A stretch of DNA of 64,000 nucleotides from Buchnera aphidicola (Sitobion avenae) (GTDB lineage Bacteria; Pseudomonadota; Gammaproteobacteria; Enterobacterales; Enterobacteriaceae), in the NCBI RefSeq assembly GCF_005082585.1, contig NZ_CP034855.1, forward strand, positions 496,001 to 560,000, read 5' to 3'. This document shows positions 55,254 to 64,000 of the stretch, one piece after another. A program made the translations under genes and the position numbers. The number at the start of each line of letters is the position of its first letter. Position 1 is the stretch's first letter. The notes below the pieces were generated by a model. It saw nothing but the letters and a program-made list of their open reading frames with translations, was not told the DNA's origin and did no database searches.

Positions 55254-55450
55254 TATTTTATCTTTTCCTTTTCATCTAACAAAGTCTTTACTTGAGCAAT
55301 GTTTCGTCGAACTTTTCGCAGCAAATGAGGTTGCTTTAATTTTCCAGAAACAGATTGCATACGAAGATTGAATTGTTCCCTCAACAATTGCAAAAGTTCT
55401 GAATAAAGATCTTTTTTAGTTTTTTTTCTAAATTCTACTATTGCTTTCAT
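55253..55450 (-). CDS. rpmC: 50S ribosomal protein L29
   Basis: L29 lies near the exit tunnel and helps form the SRP and trigger factor docking site with L23. The 65 residues contain [20 protein letters not shown] and [20 protein letters not shown], typical of the family. It overlaps the rplP stop and the rpsQ start by one base each. Confidence 0.96.
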   Translation of the reverse strand: MKAIVEFRKKTKKDLYSELLQLLREQFNLRMQSVSGKLKQPHLLRKVRRNIAQVKTLLDEKEKIK

Positions 55451-55860
55451 TACATCACCATCTTATTTACAAAAGTAGTTTTAATTGGTAACTTTGCTGC
55501 TGCTAATTTAAATGCTTCACGAGATTCTTCTTCAGTAACTCCGTCTAATTCATAAAGAATTTTTCCAGGCTGAACTAAAGCAACCCAATATTCAACATTT
55601 CCTTTACCTTTACCCATTCTTACTTCTAATGGTTTTTGAGTTATAGGTTTGTCAGGAAATACACGTATCCACATTTTTCCTTGTCTTTTAATGCATCGAG
55701 TTATTGCTCTTCGTGCAGATTCAATTTGACGAGCAGTTAAACGTCCTCTATCAATGGCTTGTAGACCAAAAGCACCAAAATTAATATTAGTACCGGAAGC
55801 TAAACCACGATTTCGTCCTTTATGCATTTTACGAAATTTAGTACGTTTTGGTTGCAACAT
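55450..55860 (-). CDS. rplP: 50S ribosomal protein L16
   Basis: L16 helps position the A-site tRNA. The 136 residues match E. coli in length, with [20 protein letters not shown] at the N terminus and the signature [20 protein letters not shown], followed by [20 protein letters not shown]. It sits between rpsC and rpmC. Confidence 0.97.
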   Translation of the reverse strand: MLQPKRTKFRKMHKGRNRGLASGTNINFGAFGLQAIDRGRLTARQIESARRAITRCIKRQGKMWIRVFPDKPITQKPLEVRMGKGKGNVEYWVALVQPGKILYELDGVTEEESREAFKLAAAKLPIKTTFVNKMVM

Positions 55861-55880
55861 TATGAGTTTCTCCTTCTTTC

Positions 55881-56582
55881 TTACTTTCTATTTTTACGAT
55901 ATTGCTTTTTTGTCTGAATAGAAGGTTTTTCTAATTTTTCAACAGTTGCCATACCGCCTAATATTTCACCTTTGAAAATCCATACTTTGACACCTATTAC
56001 ACCATATGTTGTATGAGCTTCTGAAATACTGTAATCAATATTTGCACGTAAAGTATGAAGAGGAACTCTTCCTTCTCTGTACCATTCTCTACGAGCTATT
56101 TCAGCGCCGCCTAAACGTCCACTAACTTCAACTTTGATACCTTTTGCACCTTGTCTCATTGCGTTTTGAACTGATCTTTTCATAGCACGTCGAAACATAA
56201 CTCTTCTTTCTAACTGAGAAGTAATACTATCGGAAACAAGTTTAGCATCTAATTCAGGTTTACGTACTTCAGAAATGTTAATTTGAACTGGTACATCAGT
56301 TATTTTAGCAATGGCAATTCTTAATTTTTCTACATCTTCACCTTTTTTTCCTATAACAATACCAGGTCTAGCAGTATAGATAGTAACTCGAATACTTTTA
56401 GCTGGTCTTTCAATAATAATTTGAGAAATTGACGCTTTTTCTAACTTTTTCATTAAAAACTGACGAACTTTATAATCACCGTCTAAATGATCAGCAAAAT
56501 CTTTTGTATTAGCAAACCAAACAGAATTCCATTTTTTTATTATACCCAATCGCATACCATTAGGATGTACTTTCTGACCCAT
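55881..56582 (-). CDS. rpsC: 30S ribosomal protein S3
   Basis: S3 forms part of the mRNA entry with S4 and S5. With the ATG at 56582 ([18 protein letters not shown]) it has 233 residues, as in E. coli. The KH domain motif [20 protein letters not shown] and the C-terminal signature [20 protein letters not shown] are conserved, and the basic tail ends KKQYRKNRK. Confidence 0.97.
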   Translation of the reverse strand: MGQKVHPNGMRLGIIKKWNSVWFANTKDFADHLDGDYKVRQFLMKKLEKASISQIIIERPAKSIRVTIYTARPGIVIGKKGEDVEKLRIAIAKITDVPVQINISEVRKPELDAKLVSDSITSQLERRVMFRRAMKRSVQNAMRQGAKGIKVEVSGRLGGAEIARREWYREGRVPLHTLRANIDYSISEAHTTYGVIGVKVWIFKGEILGGMATVEKLEKPSIQTKKQYRKNRK

Positions 56583-56600
56583 CACTGATTCTCCTCAATG

Positions 56601-56933
56601 TTAACGATCAGACACAATCACAGTAATATGACTAGTACGTTTTAAAATACGATCTGCACGTCCTTTAGCACGTGGCATCATTCTTTTCATCGTTGAACCT
56701 TCATTAACAAATATTTTTTTAATTCTCAATTTATCTATATCAGCACCATCATTATGCTCAGCATTAGCTACAGCTGATTCAAGTACTTTTTTGACTAAAG
56801 AAGCTGCTTTTTTATTCGTATACGTCAAAATATTTAATGCTTGTGGAACTTTTTTACCGCGAATTAAATCTGCAATTAAACGCACTTTTTGAGCTGAAGA
56901 ACGTGCTTGACGATGTTGAGCTAAAGTTTCCAT
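56601..56933 (-). CDS. rplV: 50S ribosomal protein L22
   Basis: L22 lines the exit tunnel with its long beta hairpin. The 110 residues show [20 protein letters not shown] at the N terminus and the hairpin signature [20 protein letters not shown] near the end, as in E. coli. It is between rpsS and rpsC. Confidence 0.97.
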   Translation of the reverse strand: METLAQHRQARSSAQKVRLIADLIRGKKVPQALNILTYTNKKAASLVKKVLESAVANAEHNDGADIDKLRIKKIFVNEGSTMKRMMPRAKGRADRILKRTSHITVIVSDR

Positions 56934-56966
56934 TTACTCCTCTTTTATAATTATTTCTTTTATTAA

Positions 56967-57245
56967 TTAACGTTTTTTTATTTTTTTATCAGAAGTATGT
57001 CCTCTATAAGTACGAGTCAAAGAAAATTCACCTAATTTATGTCCTACCATTTCTTCAGTAATAAAAACAGGAATATGATTGCGACCATTATGAATAGATA
57101 TTGTTAAACCTACCATATTAGGGAAAATTGTTGAACGTCTTGACCACGTTTTAATAGGTTTTTTATCATTTGTTTTTACTGATTTTTCTACTTTTTTTAA
57201 CAAACTTACATCAATAAAAGGACCTTTTTTGAGAGAACGCGGCAT
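56967..57245 (-). CDS. rpsS: 30S ribosomal protein S19
   Basis: S19 is in the 30S head next to S13. The 92 residues begin [20 protein letters not shown] and contain [20 protein letters not shown] and the signature [20 protein letters not shown]. It follows rplB by 20 bases. Confidence 0.97.
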   Translation of the reverse strand: MPRSLKKGPFIDVSLLKKVEKSVKTNDKKPIKTWSRRSTIFPNMVGLTISIHNGRNHIPVFITEEMVGHKLGEFSLTRTYRGHTSDKKIKKR

Positions 57246-57265
57246 AAAGTGATCCTTGCAAATAA

Positions 57266-58087
57266 TTATTTTCTACGATGACGTAAAATAAATTTCTCAG
57301 TACGTTTATTTTTACGAGTTTTTTTACCTTTTGTCTGAATTCCCCATGGAGTAACTGGATGCTTACCGAAATTTCTTCCTTCACCACCTCCATGAGGATG
57401 ATCAACAGGATTCATGGCTGTACCACGAACAGTTGGACGTATACCTATCCAACGAGAAGCTCCTGCTTTTCCTAAAACTTTTAACATATGTTCAGAATTT
57501 CCTACTTCACCAATAGTAGCTCGGCAATTAGATTGTATTCTTCTCATTTCACCAGAGCGCAACCGTAAAGTTGCATATTCTTCATCAAATGCTACTAGTT
57601 GCACATAACTTCCTGCAGAACGAGCTATTTGACCACCTTTCCCAGGTTTCATTTCTACATTATGAACGAATGTACCGACTGGAATCTTTTTTAATGGTAG
57701 ACAATTTCCTATTTTTATAGGAGAATGTAAACCAGAAATTATAGCATCTCCTATACTTAAATCTTTTGGTGCTAAAATATACTTTCTTTCACCGTCTTTA
57801 TACAATATTAAAGCTATATTAGAAGAACGATTGGGATCGTATTCAATTCTTTCTACATTAGCTTCTATGCCATCCTTGTTTCTTTTAAAGTCTATAATAC
57901 GATATGCTCTTTTATGTCCACCACCAATATGACGAGTGGTAATTCTACCATTGTTATTACGTCCTCCGCTTTTACTCTTTTTCTTCAATAATAAAGAAAA
58001 AGGTTTCCCTTTATACAAGTGTGTATTAACAATTTTAATAACGTGGCGACGACCCGGAGATGTCGGTTTGCATTTAACAATTGCCAT
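57266..58087 (-). CDS. rplB: 50S ribosomal protein L2
   Basis: L2 is a central 50S protein required for subunit association and peptidyl transfer. It has 273 residues, as in E. coli. The C-terminal signature [18 protein letters not shown] contains the functionally important His. The N-terminal RNA-binding region has [20 protein letters not shown]. It is between rplW and rpsS. Confidence 0.98.
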   Translation of the reverse strand: MAIVKCKPTSPGRRHVIKIVNTHLYKGKPFSLLLKKKSKSGGRNNNGRITTRHIGGGHKRAYRIIDFKRNKDGIEANVERIEYDPNRSSNIALILYKDGERKYILAPKDLSIGDAIISGLHSPIKIGNCLPLKKIPVGTFVHNVEMKPGKGGQIARSAGSYVQLVAFDEEYATLRLRSGEMRRIQSNCRATIGEVGNSEHMLKVLGKAGASRWIGIRPTVRGTAMNPVDHPHGGGEGRNFGKHPVTPWGIQTKGKKTRKNKRTEKFILRHRRK

Positions 58088-58102
58088 TGTTTTGTCCTCC
58101 GA

Positions 58103-58405
58103 CTACTCTGTATTACCTATGAAATCTAAATTATACCCTTTTTTAACTTTAATATAAGCTTTCTTCCAATTACTTTTCTGAATAATCCGATTAGATTGAC
58201 GTTTTTTTTTCCCTTTAACTTTTAGCGTTTTTATGCTATCGACTTCCACATTGAATATTTTTTTTACTGCACATTTTATTTCATATTTAGTAGCATTATT
58301 TAAAACTTTTAAAACAACAGTATTAAATTTTTCCATAGATATGGACGATTTTTCAGATACATGTGGAGACAGAAGTATTTTAAATAAACGTTCTTCAGAA
58401 ATCAT
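58103..58405 (-). CDS. rplW: 50S ribosomal protein L23
   Basis: L23 lies at the tunnel exit and is the docking site for trigger factor and SRP, both encoded in this window. The 100 residues begin [20 protein letters not shown] and contain [20 protein letters not shown] and [18 protein letters not shown]. The TF-binding Glu near residue 18 (HVSEKS) is retained. The ATG overlaps the rplD stop by 4 bases. Confidence 0.96.
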   Translation of the reverse strand: MISEERLFKILLSPHVSEKSSISMEKFNTVVLKVLNNATKYEIKCAVKKIFNVEVDSIKTLKVKGKKKRQSNRIIQKSNWKKAYIKVKKGYNLDFIGNTE

Positions 58406-59007
58406 GAAAGTATTTCCTCTATTTTTTTCACTGCTTCAACAGTAATAATAACATGCTCAAAAGCAATTAAACTAACAGGATCTATAGAATGAACATCTTT
58501 CACATCAACGGAATATAGATTTCTAGATGCAAGAAATAGATTATTATCTATTTTATTAGTGATAATGAGAACATTTTTTAAATCTATGTCTTGTAATTTC
58601 TGTACTAAAAGTTTTGTTTTAGGTGAATTTAATGAAAAATTTTCAAAAACTATTAATCTTTTTTGACGTATTAATTCAGAAAAAATGCTTTTTAATGCAC
58701 CACGATACATTTTTTTATTAACTTTTTGACCATACTCTTGTGGTTTTGCGGCAAATGTAACACCACCTGATCGCCAAATTGGACTTCTAAATGATCCTGC
58801 TCGTGCACGACCTGTACCTTTTTGACGCCACGGTTTTCTGCCTGATCCAGAAACTTCAGCACGACTTTTTTGTGCTCTCGTACCTTGACGAGTAGATGCT
58901 GAATAAGCAATAACGACTTGATGAATTAGAGCTTCATTAAAATCACGACCAAAAATGATTTCAGAAACACTAAGAACACTTTGTACGTCTTTAACTACTA
59001 ATTCCAT
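58402..59007 (-). CDS. rplD: 50S ribosomal protein L4
   Basis: L4 binds domain I of 23S and lines the tunnel; in E. coli it also autoregulates the S10 operon through the leader mRNA. The 201 residues match in length, with the extended loop [20 protein letters not shown] and [21 protein letters not shown] intact. Its stop overlaps the rplW start. Confidence 0.96.
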   Translation of the reverse strand: MELVVKDVQSVLSVSEIIFGRDFNEALIHQVVIAYSASTRQGTRAQKSRAEVSGSGRKPWRQKGTGRARAGSFRSPIWRSGGVTFAAKPQEYGQKVNKKMYRGALKSIFSELIRQKRLIVFENFSLNSPKTKLLVQKLQDIDLKNVLIITNKIDNNLFLASRNLYSVDVKDVHSIDPVSLIAFEHVIITVEAVKKIEEILS

Positions 59008-59024
59008 GCTTTACTCCTCACTGC

Positions 59025-59654
59025 TCAAACCTTAATAGCTGGTTTAACGATAAGATCACCACCTGTAGCACCGGGAACAGCACCTTTTACTAAAAGCAGA
59101 TTCCTGCGTTCATCAATATGTACTATATTTAAATTTTGTATAGTCACACGACTATTGCCTAATTGCCCTGCCATTTTTTTACCTTTAAATACTCGTCCAG
59201 GAGTTTGATTCTGGCCGATAGAACCCGGTACTCTGTGAGATAAAGAGTTTCCGTGTGTTGCATCTTGAGTATGAAAATTCCAACGTTTTACTGTACCGCA
59301 AAAACCTTTTCCCTTCGATACACCTGTAACATCAACTTTTTTTATATTATTAAAAATATTAATTGTAATACTTTGACCAACTGTAAATTTTTCATGTTTA
59401 TTAATTTTAAATTCCCACAAACCACGACCAGGAATTACACCTGATTTTAAAAAATGCCCTGCTTTTGGTTTGTTCAATCTATTTGATTTTTTAATACCAG
59501 TTGTTACTTGAACAGCACAATAAAAATCAGTGTTTATATTTTTTACTTGTGTGATTCGATTTTCTTTTAATTCAATTACTGTGACAGGAACTGAAGCTCC
59601 TTCTTTATTAAAAATACGAGTCATTCCAACTTTTTTACCAACTAAACCAATCAT
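59025..59654 (-). CDS. rplC: 50S ribosomal protein L3
   Basis: L3 starts 50S assembly and reaches toward the peptidyl transferase centre. The 209 residues begin [20 protein letters not shown] and carry the signature [15 protein letters not shown] [39 protein letters not shown] includes the Gln that is methylated by PrmB in E. coli. It follows rpsJ by 30 bases. Confidence 0.97.
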   Translation of the reverse strand: MIGLVGKKVGMTRIFNKEGASVPVTVIELKENRITQVKNINTDFYCAVQVTTGIKKSNRLNKPKAGHFLKSGVIPGRGLWEFKINKHEKFTVGQSITINIFNNIKKVDVTGVSKGKGFCGTVKRWNFHTQDATHGNSLSHRVPGSIGQNQTPGRVFKGKKMAGQLGNSRVTIQNLNIVHIDERRNLLLVKGAVPGATGGDLIVKPAIKV

Positions 59655-59684
59655 GTGTTCAGTACCTTAATCATATTTATTTGA

Positions 59685-60323
<639 letters not shown>

Positions 60324-61508
60324 TTAAAGTAGAACCTTAGAAACTACACCAGCTCCAACAGTACGACCACCTTCGCGTATAGCAAATCGTAATCCCTCAG
60401 TCATTGCAATAGGATTAATTAAAGTAACAGTCATTTTTATATTGTCTCCGGGCATAACCATTTCGATACCTTCCGGTAATTCAATAGAACCTGTTACATC
60501 AGTAGTTCTAAAATAAAACTGAGGACGATATCCTTTAAAAAATGGAGTATGACGCCCACCTTCTTCTTTGGATAAAACATAAACTTCAGACTCAAATGTT
60601 GTATGTGGATGAATACTACCTGGTTTGGCTAAAACTTGACCTCTTTCAATTTCATCACGCTTTGTACCGCGAAGTAAAACTCCTACATTTTCTCCAGCAC
60701 GACCTTCATCTAACAACTTCCTAAACATTTCTACACCTGTACAAGTAGTTTTAGTTGTCTTTTTAATACCTACAATCTCAACTTCTTCACCTACTTTAAT
60801 AATACCTTTTTCTACTCGTCCAGTGACTACTGTACCTCTTCCAGATATAGAAAAAACATCTTCTATTGGTAATAAAAAAGGTTGATCTACTGCTCGTTTT
60901 GGGACAGGAATATAGCTATCTAAAAATTTAGATAACTCAATAATTTTTGACTCCCATTCAGGATCACCTTCTAGCGCTTTAAGAGCTGAACCACGAATAA
61001 TAGGAGTATCATCTCCAGGAAAATCATATTGTGTTAATAAATCGCGAACCTCCATTTCTACCAGTTCAAGCAATTCTTCATCATCTACCATATCACACTT
61101 ATTAAGAAATACAATAATGTAAGGAACACCTACCTGTCTTCCAAGTAAAATATGCTCACGAGTTTGAGGCATTGGCCCATCAGTTGCCGCAACAACTAAA
61201 ATAGCACCATCCATTTGAGCAGCGCCAGTAATCATATTTTTTATATAATCAGCATGACCAGGACAATCTACATGAGCATAATGTCTAAACTCAGTATCAT
61301 ACTCTACATGAGAAGTATTAATAGTAATTCCCCTTGCTTTTTCTTCTGGTGCATTATCGATTTGATCAAAAGCCCGAGCAGAACCACCAAATTTTTTAGA
61401 TAAAACTGTTGTAATAGCGGCAGTTAAAGTTGTTTTCCCATGATCTACATGACCAATAGTACCTACATTTATATGAGGTTTTAAACGTTGAAATCTTTCT
61501 TTAGACAT
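60324..61508 (-). CDS. tuf: Elongation factor Tu
   Basis: EF-Tu delivers aminoacyl-tRNA to the ribosome. The 394 residues equal E. coli length. GTPase motifs are [14 protein letters not shown] (P-loop), the switch I region with [32 protein letters not shown] (G3, with catalytic His), NKCDMVD (G4) and GSALKAL (G5). Domain 2 has [20 protein letters not shown] and domain 3 ends with [11 protein letters not shown]. It lies 68 bases after fusA in the str operon. Confidence 0.98.
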   Translation of the reverse strand: MSKERFQRLKPHINVGTIGHVDHGKTTLTAAITTVLSKKFGGSARAFDQIDNAPEEKARGITINTSHVEYDTEFRHYAHVDCPGHADYIKNMITGAAQMDGAILVVAATDGPMPQTREHILLGRQVGVPYIIVFLNKCDMVDDEELLELVEMEVRDLLTQYDFPGDDTPIIRGSALKALEGDPEWESKIIELSKFLDSYIPVPKRAVDQPFLLPIEDVFSISGRGTVVTGRVEKGIIKVGEEVEIVGIKKTTKTTCTGVEMFRKLLDEGRAGENVGVLLRGTKRDEIERGQVLAKPGSIHPHTTFESEVYVLSKEEGGRHTPFFKGYRPQFYFRTTDVTGSIELPEGIEMVMPGDNIKMTVTLINPIAMTEGLRFAIREGGRTVGAGVVSKVLL

Positions 61509-61576
61509 TTTTTTCCCTTTTTATAAAATATCTATGTTACAAATAAAAATATTGTATACATTATAGAAGAAAACTG

Positions 61577-63685
61577 CTACTTTTCTCTTCGTTCAATAAT
61601 ATCTTTTGAAATATTCAACGGAGCTTCTACATACTTTAAAAATTCCATTGAATAAGAAGCTCTTCCTTGAGTTTGAGAACGCAAATCAGTTGCATAACCA
61701 AACATTTCTGATAAAGGAACACAAGCTTTAATAATTTTACTAACAGATACATCTTTCATCCCTTCAATCATACCTCGTCGACGATTTAAATCACCTATGA
61801 CATCACCCATGTAATCATTTGGAGTTTCTACTTCTACTTTCATGATTGGTTCTAACAAAACTGGCGTTGCTTTTTTAAAACCATTTTTAAATGCTGCAGA
61901 AGCAGCTAATTTAAAAGCTAATTCGGATGAATCAACATCATGATAAGAACCAAAATAAAGACGTACTCCAATATCAACTACAGGATATCCTGCTAATGGT
62001 CCGTATTTTAACTGTTCTTGAATTCCTTTATCAATTGCTGATATATATTCACTAGGTATAACTCCTCCTTTAATATCATTAATAAATAAATATCCTTCCC
62101 CTCCTGGATCTAAGGGAAATAATTCTATGACAACATGGCCATATTGCCCTCTACCACCAGACTGTTTAATATGCTTGCCTTCGATATCCTTAACTTTATT
62201 AAGAATAGTTTCACGATATGCTACTTGAGGCTTTCCAATATTTGCATCAACACTAAATTCTCGTTTCATACGATCAATAATAATTTCTAAATGCAATTCA
62301 CCCATTCCAGAAATTATTGTTTGATTAGATTCCTGATCAGTTCGCACACGAAAAGAAGGATCTTCTTTTGCTAACCGTCCTAATGCAAATCCCATTTTTT
62401 CTTGATCAATTTTAGTTTTAGGTTCTACAGAAATAGATATTACTGGATCAGGAAATTCCATACGCTCTAATATAATCGGTTGATTTAAGTCACATAAAGT
62501 ATCACCAGTAGTAACATCTTTCAAACCAATAGCGGCAGCTATATCGCCTGCATGTACTTCTTTTATTTCTTCTCTTTTATTAGCATGCATTTGAACAATT
62601 CTACCGAATCTTTCTCGTTGAGACTTTACGGGATTAAGCACAGTATCTCCAGACTTTACTACGCCTGAATATACACGGAAAAAAGTTAAATTACCAACAA
62701 ATGGATCATTGGCAATTTTAAATGCTAAAGCAGAAAAAGGAGCTTTATCGTCTGAATTCCGAATAGCTGGGGTGTGTTCACTATTGTTCAAAACACCTTT
62801 AATATCTTGAACATCATCAGGAGCAGGTAAATATTCAATAATTGCATCTAGTAAAGATTGAACTCCTTTATTTTTAAAAGCGGAACCACAAGTAACAAGT
62901 ACAATCTCACCATTTAAAGCACGTTTTCGCAATGCAGACTTGATGTCATCTTCAGATAATTGTATTCCATTTAAATATTTTTCTAAAAGATCTTCATTAG
63001 ATTCAACTGCAGATTCAATTAAATTAAGATTCCATTTTTTTGACAATTCAATCATTTCTTTTGGGATATCGTTATAAACAAATGTTAAACCTTGATCTGA
63101 TTCTTTCCAATGTACAGCTTTCATTTTAACTAAATCAATAACACCAACAAATGTGTCTTCTGAACCAATAGCTAACTGCAAAGGCACAGGATTAGCACCT
63201 AAACGTGTTTTAATTTGCTTAACGACTTTTAAAAAATTTGCTCCCATACGATCCATTTTATTCACAAATGCTATACGAGGAACGTTATATTTGTTTGCTT
63301 GACGCCATACAGTTTCTGATTGTGGTTGTACTCCTCCAACAGCACAATAAACCATAACAGCACCATCTAATACACGCATTGAACGTTCTACTTCTATTGT
63401 AAAATCAACATGTCCAGGTGTATCAATAATGTTAATTCTATGCGGTTTAAACTGTTTAGCCATTCCACTCCAAAACGTGGTAGTAGCAGCTGATGTAATA
63501 GTAATTCCTCTTTCTTGTTCTTGTTCCATCCAATCCATAGTAGCAGCACCATCATGAACTTCCCCAATTTTATGATTAATCCCTGTATAAAATAAGATTC
63601 TTTCAGTGGTAGTTGTTTTTCCTGCATCTATATGTGCACTAATTCCAATATTACGATATCGAGAAATAGGTGTTGTACGAGACAT
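61577..63685 (-). CDS. fusA: Elongation factor G
   Basis: EF-G drives translocation and, with RRF, ribosome recycling. It has 702 residues, close to E. coli. The GTPase domain carries [18 protein letters not shown] (P-loop), [18 protein letters not shown] (switch I), [19 protein letters not shown] (G3) and [12 protein letters not shown] (G4). Domain IV contains the conserved loop around [14 protein letters not shown], and domain V ends the protein. It lies between rpsG and tuf, in the usual str operon order. Confidence 0.98.
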   Translation of the reverse strand: MSRTTPISRYRNIGISAHIDAGKTTTTERILFYTGINHKIGEVHDGAATMDWMEQEQERGITITSAATTTFWSGMAKQFKPHRINIIDTPGHVDFTIEVERSMRVLDGAVMVYCAVGGVQPQSETVWRQANKYNVPRIAFVNKMDRMGANFLKVVKQIKTRLGANPVPLQLAIGSEDTFVGVIDLVKMKAVHWKESDQGLTFVYNDIPKEMIELSKKWNLNLIESAVESNEDLLEKYLNGIQLSEDDIKSALRKRALNGEIVLVTCGSAFKNKGVQSLLDAIIEYLPAPDDVQDIKGVLNNSEHTPAIRNSDDKAPFSALAFKIANDPFVGNLTFFRVYSGVVKSGDTVLNPVKSQRERFGRIVQMHANKREEIKEVHAGDIAAAIGLKDVTTGDTLCDLNQPIILERMEFPDPVISISVEPKTKIDQEKMGFALGRLAKEDPSFRVRTDQESNQTIISGMGELHLEIIIDRMKREFSVDANIGKPQVAYRETILNKVKDIEGKHIKQSGGRGQYGHVVIELFPLDPGGEGYLFINDIKGGVIPSEYISAIDKGIQEQLKYGPLAGYPVVDIGVRLYFGSYHDVDSSELAFKLAASAAFKNGFKKATPVLLEPIMKVEVETPNDYMGDVIGDLNRRRGMIEGMKDVSVSKIIKACVPLSEMFGYATDLRSQTQGRASYSMEFLKYVEAPLNISKDIIERREK

Positions 63686-63799
63686 TATCTTTCTCTTATT
63701 TTTTAAGTTTAAAAAAATCAGACCTCATAAATCCAATTGAGATAATTGCCTCAATATACTTTACAAGTAATAAAAAACTAAGAACATATGATAATATTA

Positions 63800-64000
<201 letters not shown>

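Overview
The window is a stretch of a reduced, AT-rich gammaproteobacterial endosymbiont chromosome. Gene content, gene order and protein sequences fit Buchnera aphidicola, the primary symbiont of aphids. The reasons are: proteins close to those of E. coli encoded in very AT-rich DNA; short, tightly packed genes; almost no transcription regulators; decaying gene remnants in the larger gaps; and a 23S-5S rRNA unit preceded by tRNA-Glu and aroE with no 16S gene beside it, an arrangement I know from Buchnera. There is no phage, transposon, CRISPR array or defence island.

Layout. 1-2964: 3' end of recB, then recD (RecBCD helicase-nuclease), facing argA. 4477-5873: initiator tRNA, a decayed mltA and ribH. 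5923-8510: thiL, a ribD gene cut in two by one in-frame TGA, and nusB. 8568-12554 (minus): dxs, ispA and an MFS transporter of the YajR type. 12630-17725: tusE, then the cytochrome bo oxidase operon cyoABCDE on the minus strand. 17975-26384 (plus): a proteostasis block of bolA, tig, clpP, clpX, lon and ppiD. 26925-30438: the ABC half-transporters mdlA and mdlB, then the 4.5S SRP RNA on the opposite strand. 30759-36684: dnaX (truncated, with its lost tau tail still readable downstream), ybaB, htpG, adk, tRNA-Arg(UCU) and folD. 36692-38873: cysS, ybeD, cspE. 39084-42456 (minus): tRNA-Glu, 23S and 5S rRNA. 42608-46224: aroE, tsaC and smg on the minus strand, def and fmt on the plus strand. 46347-64000 (minus): the S10, spc and alpha ribosomal protein operons, preceded by tuf, fusA and the 3' end of rpsG.

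How the genes work together. Most of the window is core information processing: translation, protein folding and turnover, replication and repair. The metabolic genes serve arginine synthesis (argA), aromatic amino acids (aroE), riboflavin (ribD, ribH), isoprenoids (dxs, ispA), one-carbon metabolism (folD) and respiration (cyo).

No previously undescribed system was found. The noteworthy signals are marks of genome reduction: the mltA fossil, the in-frame stop in ribD, the loss of the DnaX tau domains with a readable fossil of domain V, an adk gene that now ends inside an antisense tRNA gene, an eroded trigger factor PPIase domain, and an lon start region that looks almost unchanged from enterobacteria.
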